Assembly (NCBI GenBank): GCA_026260175.1
Contig: JAKCWW010000860.1
Coordinates: 769 to 64,768 of the forward strand
Length of the DNA stretch: 64,000 nucleotides
From: Reticulitermes lucifugus
Lineage: Eukaryota > Arthropoda > Insecta > Blattodea > Rhinotermitidae
Direction of reading: 5' to 3'
Of the stretch, positions 56,555-64,000 are shown one piece after another. The notes under the pieces were generated by a model. The model saw nothing but the letters and a program-made list of their open reading frames with translations. It had not been told where the DNA came from and made no database searches. The position numbers and the translations under genes were made by a program. How positions within the stretch are numbered: position 1 is the first letter of the stretch; each line of letters begins with the position of its first letter.

Positions 56555-57159
56555 CTGTGGTGGGGACAGCAGAGCTGTGAATGATCCTTTTCAGACTCTG
56601 GGCAGCACCCCATTGCTCATATACCAGAAGTTATAAAAGTCATAAAGAAAAAAATGTTGTAGGTACCCCCCAGTAGGTAGATACCTTCAAGCAAAGAGAA
56701 GTAGGACTTCTCAACTGTGAAGTGACAATTCCAGCACTCTATCACAAGACACTGGCCTTACTAGCAAACATGCAGATCTTCAGGAGCCAGCAAAGGACTT
56801 GCCAAATGTGAAAATATCTTAAAATAAAAAATAAAATAAAAAGGCAGTGAGGTGAGATCTATAACTTTGGATAGGGTGGACATAACACTAATTCAGGAAC
56901 CCTGGAATTATGGGATAAAAGAAGAGGATTAAATGCTCATAGCACTGAAGAAACAATACTTTTTGTTGCATCCAGTGTTATTTAAAGATTCTGCTTTTAT
57001 GTAAGTAATCAAATTCATGCCTGACTGTTGCTGACGCTCAGTTCTATGAATATGACAACAGTCATGACGGCATACACAAGATGAAGGAGCAGGAAGGAGC
57101 TTACTATTTCAGCACACCCTCTGTCATGCACATACCATCACTAGATGAGAGATGTCATT

Positions 57160-58870
57160 GACAACTGCAAGTGCAGCGGAAAGCACCGAACCATTGACTG
57201 TGACACCAATGCACACCACATTATATGATGAAGCGCAGGCACTAATCCAAGAGAAGAGAGCTTAATGAACTATTTGGTGAGTTCAGAACTTAATATTTTC
57301 AATACATTTGCCATTTGCAATAAGACTAAGGTTACTGATTTGACATTAGGGCACGATGAAGTTGAGTAACTTGTGAATGATGGCATGCATCCAATGAACA
57401 CTTTATGTCAGGTCACAGACACATATGCCTTCAAACAGGCAGCACAGTTTTGACTAGAATTATTTTCAGAGAGACAAATAGAACCAACGAAAATGTCATA
57501 AAGATGACCTAAGGGTAAATACTGAGATTGTAGAGGTAATGGTTGACTGGTTCCAAAAGACTGTCCTCTCATCCTGTCACCAGAATTTTCCTGTCAACAG
57601 GGTCACCATAAGTCCTCTTTTTCCCAGACATGTCTTCTTTTTAAGGCTTCAAATACATGCCTGAGTAGATTTGTATTCATTCTAATAGTCTGGGTTTTCA
57701 GTCAGCAGTATTGAAACAATAAAAAATCCTTGGCTGATGACAGAAGAAAATAATGCTGTATGCTATACCCACAGATTACTAACTGGTGCAGCCATAATGG
57801 AAATCAGTCACTACAGTGACCAGTCCCAGTTTGCTGATTGGCTGAGCGTGAGTGGACGGCAGCCATCCAGCACTGTCTTTTAATACACTGGCATTCAAAC
57901 ATACAGGTACAAATTTCACTTCACTGTTTATACCATGCATCTTTATTACCAAGTTAACATCTAAAAAGTTTCCAACAGTAATGCAATAATGATTTTTAAA
58001 GAAGGTATTACAAAGCTATTCCATTTTCCGATATGCTTTGGTGGTGGTGACCACCATCATCAGGGAAAGGTCACAGACAGTTCTAGGCTGGAAGCAATGC
58101 TGCTATAGGGCACAGAGGGTTTTATTCAGTATACAGATGGGTTCCAGACAAATGACAATGCTGGTGCTGGTGTGTAAGGACATTGTGCAAAGGGCTTAAC
58201 TTCAGTTTTGTGCAATATGCAACAATGTTCCAGAGGGAATTATATGCCACTATGGTTTGTAAAACAGAAAATATATGCACACTTTGTAGGGAATATAAGA
58301 ATAGAAACATCCATATTATATCACACTCATGGTATGATGAAAGTGCTGATAATTATCAGATCCATTTTAAATTGGTCTGGGATAGCCATCTTCACCTAAC
58401 GATACTGGGTGAACAGAAGAGAGTAAACCTGATATGGATGCCAGCACAGCTAAGGTTGACAACTGACTGGAAAGAACTGGATCTCAACTTCCATTAACAT
58501 GACATGTTTTCTTTTGGAAGTACTGTAGTTGCTGAATGGGCTGTCAGGGACTGAATGAACAGAAGCCATCTAGAATACTGGAAGTCCATAGCTAGGCAGA
58601 GATATACAAAGAATTTCTTGGGAGGACAAACTAAGGAACTATTAGTACTAAACAGGAACCTGTTGAGACAAGTAACTGGGCTACTTAACAGATACTGTGA
58701 TTTGAAAAGCCAGGTATTCAGATTTGCAAGCAACGAGTCCTGTCTGTAAAAGGTCCTACAAGAACTGTAACAGCCTTGCATATCTGTCCTGTGTGAATGT
58801 GGAGCTTAGCAGAAGCCAGATATCATTACCCAGGACTTTATTTCATAGGCTCCATTAAGCAAGGTACTGC
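57160..58870 (+). pseudogene. LINE remnant: endonuclease end, RT deleted, RNase H and C-terminus
   Basis: 57170-57480 gives CDTNAHH, YLVSSELNIFNT and VTDLTLGHDEVE-like pieces of an apurinic-type endonuclease (GCDANAHH ... LDLTL in Jockey/R1-like LINEs). 58110-58500 gives YTDGFQTNDNAGAGV, FVQYATMFQRELYATM and LIWMPAQLRL, an RNase H domain (TDGS, E, W-P-H) with the key acidic and His positions damaged. 58555-58750 gives RNLLRQVTGLLNRYC, the usual C-terminal segment. The reverse transcriptase that should lie between is gone. The region also holds a hairpin motif at 58015. This is a second LINE family, different from the 34-37 kb one. Confidence 0.65.
58015..58075 (-). repeat. Hammerhead-like hairpin motif with intact outer stem
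   Basis: Minus strand: TTTCC, CTGATGA, a T, stem GGTGG-TCACCA-CCACC, AAAG, CATATC, GGAAA. TTTCC pairs perfectly with GGAAA and stem II is 5 bp. The GAAA box has A for the first G. Site ATC. Confidence 0.42.
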
Positions 58871-59625
58871 ACTTCAATAAAAGTGTTAGAGGGCTTGTGT
58901 TAGAAAGAGAGCTCACAGTATACCATACAAATGGTCAAAGTGCAAGATAGATCAGTGACCACCCCTTCAGTTAATGAAATATATCCATTTGCATGTGTGC
59001 AAGTGCAATCACATGCACAACTCCTGAGTGCCTTTATTTTAAAGAAGTTTATGATGCCTCCTCCTGTACATGTTTCTGTTCTTTTTTAAAGATGAATATG
59101 TTTTCTGGCAGTTCTTTCTGCTCAGCACCATGTTTTCAAACTCTGGGAATGAATTTCTTTGATGCTTGTTACTAATACAAATTAAGTATCTTATAATTTT
59201 CTTATGTAGCCATCACTGAAACTGTCAGTGTAGGTGCAGTTTACTTCTTTCTTCCATAACAACTCGACTAAATTTTACATGCGCAAATTGCAGATATTGC
59301 TGTGCAACGAAAATTATTGATTGAATACTTCTGAACCCAACAACTGTGACTGAAAATATAATTTAGGCTCATTTAATAAATTGTTTTATTATTAAAATTA
59401 ATACAGTAATTTAATATATCAACATATTAAAATTTATTAAATAAAACTGATGTGCACAGTCATAATGTACTATACAACAATCTAGGACCATTTGTCTGTC
59501 CTCATGTACTAAGAGATTTCCTGAAAATATATTGCAGGATTATTTGTCTGAATTCATTTACTAAGAGGCTTCCCAAAAATATAATATGGAACCATTCGTC
59601 TACATTCACTTACTATCAGACTTAC

Positions 59626-59834
59626 CTGGCTATTCCATCAATTATCTTATCCATACTGCCACCTTCACCAATAGTCACCTTGGAAGCTGCAGATTTGACA
59701 ATCCAGCACACAACCCTCTGAGTGCAGACAGATGTGTCAATGTTATGATCCATGAGGGCCTTGTCCATACGTGACAAGAATCCAGACTTTTTTTGACCAC
59801 CACTGTTACCTTCATGAACATATCAATTACATTA
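59626..59834 (-). CDS. Candidate internal exon of an unrecognised minus-strand gene, with homopolymer frameshift
   Basis: On the minus strand the segment lies between TTTTCCAACAG (ends 59835) and a consensus GTAAGT donor (59625-59620, phase 2). The first part reads NVIDMFMKVTVVVKK, then a run of seven A (forward T-run 59788-59794), then in the next frame SGFLSRMDKALMDHNIDTSV, CTQRVVCWIVKSAASKVTIG and MDKIIDGIA. One extra A in the run would make the whole exon open, so either the assembly dropped a base or the copy is a pseudogene. The residue pattern looks strongly protein-like. The family is not recognised. Overlapping + strand frames are shadows. Confidence 0.4.
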
Positions 59835-59865
59835 CTGTTGGAAAAGCAATATCTGAAATAAACTC

Positions 59866-59918
59866 TGCTGCCCTGAAGATGGAGGCAGCAGATTCCTACA
59901 AAATGTTGGTACCTACAT
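59866..59918 (+). repeat. Hammerhead-like motif of the GGAGGCAGC subfamily
   Basis: CCCTGAAGATGGAGGCAGCAG, given in parts CCCTGAAGA and TGGAGGCAGCAG, then ATTCCTACAAAATGTTGG. Same subfamily as 16904-16940 and 17690-17735, with the stem and GAAAC box degraded. It lies 30 bp from the candidate exon on the other strand. Confidence 0.35.
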
Positions 59919-60540
59919 ATTTAAAGGAAACTACATTGCATTACATCCCAGAAGACCACTGTCTAAATGCCTGTACTAGTTATTAATATTACTGCAACCA
60001 CATTAACCCATAATAAATTTGCCATACTCATGATTATGTTATGGTGGGACTGTTCATATTTATGCAGAAATAAGAAATAAAATCAACAAAATTAGTCTGT
60101 TTGTGTTAACCCTTTTAAATTTGATTTGCATACCTTTATACACATATGTTTTTAAAAATACTGTATACAAAGTAAATAACCCATACAAAATTAAAACATC
60201 TGGGGCTAATATTTCCAAACAGACATACATAGATATTTCCAATCACAAATATAACCAAGGGTTAGACACATTTAACACGTATATGTCCCAGTAAGCATAA
60301 CCACATCTGGAACAATATTTCTTAGCTGAAGAATACAAGCATGTATTATATAAAAGTTTAAGTAATAGAATTTGGAGAAATATAAATGACCTTAATTAGA
60401 AAACACAGGGTTACAGATTTCTAAATAACTTAGCTGTAGTTCATATCCACCTTGTCTTCACCAGCAACTGCATGGCTGGAATTTTTTAACATTTTTACTG
60501 TTATGCAACTGAAATGTCTGAATGAATTCTGAGTATATTA

Positions 60541-60604
60541 AAATCTGTTTTCAGGCTTGCTGAGTGTTTCAAAATCTCTTTACAGGCTTGGTGAGTGTTT
60601 ACAG
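60541..60604. repeat. Diverged 32-bp tandem pair
   Basis: AAATCTGTTTTCAGGCTTGC TGAGTG and AAATCTCTTTACAGGCTTGG TGAGTG (each then GTTT) lie side by side with a few differences. Nothing else is visible between 59.9 and 61.0 kb. Confidence 0.65.
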
Positions 60605-61401
60605 TTAGGGTAGGACACCTCCTTTTAAGCCACTTTCTAATCTTAAGCCAAATTAATGTCATGCTATACACAGTCTTTACAAACCAGGTTTTGGAAGACA
60701 AATCATGCCATGTGGTACATTTGGTTCAAAGAAAATTTGTACAGAAAATTACCTTAAATTTGTTGTGAGTGTTAAGTTTATGTTTTAATTGTTTTCTCGA
60801 TTCACATATGTGATGAATAACAATCACGTCTGAGAATTTCTAGTAAGCCAGAATAAAATCTGAAAACTTGTGACGAATATTTACACGTTTGCCCCCTCCC
60901 CCCCCCCATCTACTCACATATAAAAATTAACAGAATCACTGGCGTTTACTGCAAATCACACTGCATTATAAATAACAGAAAATCCATAATGTACAGTAGA
61001 ATACTACTAAGTATAGTTGTGACTGACTGCTCCCTTTTCCTCTACAGTAAAACCTCGTTAATTTGGAGTGCTCGAGACAAAAAAATCGGGCTTCGAATTA
61101 TACGACTTCGAATAATCCGATTTTTTCAATACACAATTATCTGTTACAAGGTTAGTTAAAATCATAACGTAACGTTGTAATTAACTCATGTTTTATTTAT
61201 TTATTTTGTACACGCCTGTAACGTAATGTAATACAGTTAACACAGTAAAATCCCGCATAAAAGTGTTCAAGTCTGTCAAATGTAGATCGGTGTTTATTTT
61301 CATCGTTTCTTAAAATAGGAGTCAATTGATCTTTGTTTCAAACAGTTTTTATACACTTTCGACACAAAGCCTTGAACATAGGTCATTCGCGTCACTCGCA
61401 C

Positions 61402-62435
61402 TTACAACTGAATGCACCACCGAAAACACCATTCGTGCATCTCTGAGAGGGGGTTGGAAGAGGAGGGGCGGGGTTGCTCCATCATCTCCTCTTCCTCGCC
61501 TTCCACGCGCTCGGAGCTAGGGCCAGGGCCGTCCAAACTTGTCGGCTGATCATTGGTTGTTGGGACCCATTTGTCGACATTCAGAAATTCTTTGAAATTA
61601 CTGGGGCATTCAATGTGGCCTAGTAATTCCACGCTTTCGCAGTTTTCTTCATCACTGTCCGTATTGACTGAACTTGCAGTGCCGAAGCCACATTTCGCAA
61701 AGCAGTTTTGAATTCTGCAGGCATGATGGATTTCCATGCCATGGAGACACCTCGCAAGGCATCCAAGATTTTCCATTTTCTTACTACTTCTGCGGGAACA
61801 TCCCTCTCTATTTCTCGCAACAAGAAACTCACTCACGCTCGTTTCATACAAGAAATGTTGCCCTGGTCCAGTCGTCGCATGTAGCTGGTGGTGTTTGCCG
61901 GTAGGTACAAGAGGCGTACATGTTTCAATGTAAGACCCTCGTTGTTGTGGGAAATGCCTCAAACCTTTCCAGCAACATGGCTTTTCAAACTTTCCGACAA
62001 TTAATGGACGGAGCTTTTCGCTACAATCTGCATTGCAACATAACAAGACCGTCACACGGTCTTTATACCCCTTCCTTCCCTGGCACTTCTCTCCCTTTAA
62101 CGCTAGAGTTCTCTTTGGTTGTGCGTTATAAAAAAAGTGCCGTTTCGTTCTGATTGAAAATGTCCTTCGGGGCATACTGGGTGACGCCACTTCTCTGCCT
62201 AATCCAGGTCTGCTGAAACACCTCCTTCACTCACAGAATGCCATGTAATGTTACGTCTCTCTTTGAAACGCTGCAGCCATCTGTTAGAGCATTTAAAATT
62301 AATGCCCATCTTCAGGGCTATTTCATCAGCCTTCGCTTTCACCGCTCTTGCGAAGCCTGCTGTTCAATAGAATCCCGATTTTTTAAAAATACTTTGATAG
62401 AGTCGAGCGTGGGATTCCATATGCCTAGGTTATAT
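61402..62435 (-). pseudogene. Tigger-type transposase, central and C-terminal part
   Basis: From high to low coordinates: KADEIALKMGINFKCSNRWL and QRFKERRNITWHSVSEGG (second CENP-B helix-turn-helix), then KDIFNQNETALF where NADET is expected, so the first catalytic Asp is lost. A frameshift follows. An open 262-codon frame then reads KRTLALKGEKCQGRK, KDRVTVLLCCNADCSEKLRP and LIVGKFEKPCC, typical of Tigger. It then runs without clear similarity into an acidic tail (SSERVEGEEEEMMEQPRPSS). The LDNC and LDQGI catalytic regions were not found, so the enzyme is defective. Confidence 0.72.
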
Positions 62436-62550
62436 CACTTTTACTTCTTTCATTTTGTTACCGTTGAAAATTATTCAAGCTGGGTGAGGTCTTGTTTTGG
62501 CACTTGCTTACAGAAGGGGTTAGAAAACTTAAGTTCGGGGCTATAAAGGA

Positions 62551-62886
62551 ATGTTTTGGTGTGAAATTTTGTACAAACCTCTTATAAAATTTTACGACGG
62601 GATGGATGAAGATATAAACAGTTTTCTTTTGTTCTGTGGGGCAAACACGGCTTTGGCCAACCAAAGTTTACAGCCAGGGATTGAATTGTATCACAATAGG
62701 GGCGTGCTATTGTCGCCGATCGTTGCTGGTTTTCTTAGCACAACAACAAGGAAGAAGCTTTTAATTGGGTTTCACCTTTTGTTAGTCACAACAATGGGAC
62801 TAGCACAGCTGGCTACAACAAGGTCTGCAGACTGCTTTTCTCAGAACCCAACTGCCTCCAAGAAATGTTCGGCTACACAATATTGT
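62551..62886 (+). other. Open frame without recognised family inside the Tigger element
   Basis: A + strand frame runs without a stop for over 110 codons through this region, with a basic and hydrophobic segment (FLSTTTRKKLLIGFHLLLVT). It lies between the two halves of the broken transposase and ends in the adjacent TIR element. No family is recognised. It may be chance or cargo of a further insertion. Confidence 0.2.
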
Positions 62887-62900
62887 CAGGCTGTAATGTA

Positions 62901-63254
62901 CAGTATGTCCACAAAGTCCCTAAATGAGCTAGCCACATGCGGTTTGCGGCAGATTACTGTGAAACTCTGGAAGTTTTTTACTGACCTCAGTAGACCTCGA
63001 TGTGGGCTCCCTTGGTAGCACGGAGAACGTCCAGACGATATTCGAGCTCTTGCCATGTTCTGTGGAGCATGTCTGCTGGAATAACCGAGATCGCATTCCT
63101 GATAGGGTCTTCAGGTCATCAAGTCATCTGTTGGCGGCAAAAAATAAAACTTCCAGAGTTTCACTGTAATCTGCCGCAAACCGCATGTGGCTAGCTCAAT
63201 TTGTTTGCGCGCCACAATTTTTCAAAACCACGAAGGGACTTTGTGGACACACTG
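62901..63254. mobile_element. 354-bp TIR element nested in the Tigger copy
   Basis: CAGTATGTCCACAAAGTCCC at 62901 is inverted at the right end (GGGACTTTGTGGACACACTG to 63254). Further inverted blocks include GTGGCTAGCTCA-type and GTTTGCGGCAGATTACTGTG. TA lies outside both ends (62899-62900, 63255-63256), consistent with Tc1/mariner insertion. Confidence 0.85.
62987..63113 (-). pseudogene. C-terminal tail of an IS630/mariner-like transposase kept in a MITE
   Basis: The minus strand is open for about 40 codons and ends in TGA at 62987-62989. It reads DPIRNAISVIPADMLHRTWQ then ELEYRLDVLRATKGAHIEVY. Compare LDVCNVTKGRHIEHV in the unrelated-sequence element at 18481-19049. Only the last part of the enzyme survives between the terminal repeats. 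Confidence 0.75.
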
Positions 63255-63479
63255 TAGTATCGAGAAGAGGGATTTTGATGCTAGTCGCGGAGGAGGAAGT
63301 GCTCTTGGTGCCGGCTAAGACGGAGGTATACCAGCGTGCTGTGTGATAAAAGATTGCAGTCGACCAAGTTACATGAGTGTAGATAAAATAAATAAATTGA
63401 TATTAAAATTATTCTTACTGTAAGACTGGCTAGACTTAAAGTCCGACTTAGGGAGCCTACACGTCAAATATTCCCTGAG

Positions 63480-63690
63480 GTGGAGCATGTTAGTACTTTC
63501 TCTGTTAGCGTAAAGGAAGCGTCGGGCAAATTGAGAACGACGGTAATGATTTTTGCCCACTTCTCTAATCACCTCCAATTTTTCCGCTATTGTCTTGCCC
63601 GTGTCTTTTCTCTTCTTTTCACTCATACTTTCCGCACTGTGTGGAATAAGCAATTCAAAATACAATAATGTGATAGACGTCGCGGCACTT
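63480..63690 (-). pseudogene. Tigger-type transposase N-terminus
   Basis: The minus strand reads MSEKKRKDTGKTIAEKLEVI, REVGKNHYRRSQFARRF, the first helix-turn-helix of CENP-B/Tigger proteins, and then loses similarity. It is separated from the rest of the transposase (62435 downward) by about 1 kb that includes the nested TIR element. Confidence 0.65.
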
Positions 63691-64000
63691 CTCAAATGTG
63701 CGAAACACGTGCTTGCTTCACCTTGACTTTCACAGCAGGCAGCAGCATACGTTTTTCTTTGGGTTTTGCTGCCAGACAGATAACACGATCTGAACTGCTG
63801 AAGGAATTTCGAGGCGTGTACAAAGTATATGCTACTGAGTTTTGTTCAAAGAAGCTCGAGTTTATCTACGCTAAAATGATTTCGATAATCCAAATTTTAG
63901 TCGCTATTGGACAGGAAAACTACTTCTAATTAATAATTAACCTATTTCGAATTAACGAGCTTAAATTACATTAGAAGTCCTATATTATGAGCTGGAGAAT

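Larger units (their letters stand above)
61045..63970 (-). mobile_element. pogo/Tigger DNA transposon, decayed and interrupted
   Basis: The left end CAGTAAAACCTCGTTAATT (TA at 61043-61044) is mirrored at the right by AATTAACGAGCTTAAATTAC. The internal bipartite transposase remnant reads on the minus strand. The copy is interrupted by a TA-flanked TIR element (62901-63254) and by an unexplained stretch at 62440-62900. Tigger is the mammalian name of this group; related elements are common in insects. Confidence 0.72.

Noticed and set aside
58494-58781. 95-codon minus-strand frame
   Set aside because: Antisense of the LINE C-terminal segment at 58555-58750.
60404-60470. Minus-strand mini-exon reading AGEDKVDMNYS before a stop
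   Set aside because: Too short and without a clear acceptor or partner exon to support.

Overview
This window is eukaryotic, almost certainly insect, nuclear DNA. It is AT-rich, with multi-kilobase introns, GT-AG splice sites, tRNA-derived SINEs, non-LTR retrotransposon pieces and many DNA transposons. The repeat families resemble those I associate with cockroaches and termites (Blattodea); that assignment is an inference and no species is claimed.

Layout. (1) 1-8.9 kb is the 3' end of an upstream + strand gene. A short last exon at 1782-1962 encodes the C-terminal half of a BAZ2/toutatis-type bromodomain and is easily missed. It is followed by about 7 kb of AT-rich, repeat-poor sequence that looks like a long 3' UTR plus intergenic DNA. 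(2) 10.4-27.3 kb is a + strand sugar-porter (SLC2/MFS) gene of the Tret1-like type, five coding exons, 496 codons. (3) 31.1-49.05 kb is a tandem paralogue, six coding exons, 507 codons. The two genes share exon phases (0, 1, 2, 0) and identical 139-bp penultimate exons. The second has one extra intron and a GC-AG intron. Their introns carry nearly all the transposons seen between 10 and 49 kb. (4) 49-61 kb is downstream, mostly non-coding DNA with SINEs, a LINE remnant and three protein-like segments on the minus strand (59.8, 56.5 and 55.8 kb). These may be the last exons of an unrecognised gene, one of them with a homopolymer frameshift. (5) 61.0-64.0 kb is a decayed pogo/Tigger transposon interrupted by a smaller TIR element.

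The two transporters are predicted 12-helix plasma-membrane facilitators, probably for trehalose or another sugar. Both depart from the QLSGIN sugar-contact motif of helix 7, so their substrate is open. The most unusual pattern is a dispersed set of about a dozen short hairpin motifs with a hammerhead-ribozyme-like core (CTGANGA, stem, GAAAC, then a TA, TC or GTC site). They occur on both strands and sit in otherwise different repeats, which would fit Penelope-like elements or retrozymes. Other notable structures are a 55-bp-arm near-perfect hairpin, two minisatellites inside transporter introns, a hAT MITE with a perfect 8-bp target duplication, two unrelated MITEs that each keep only a transposase C-terminus, and several nested insertions. 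No CRISPR array, rRNA gene or free-standing tRNA gene was seen.
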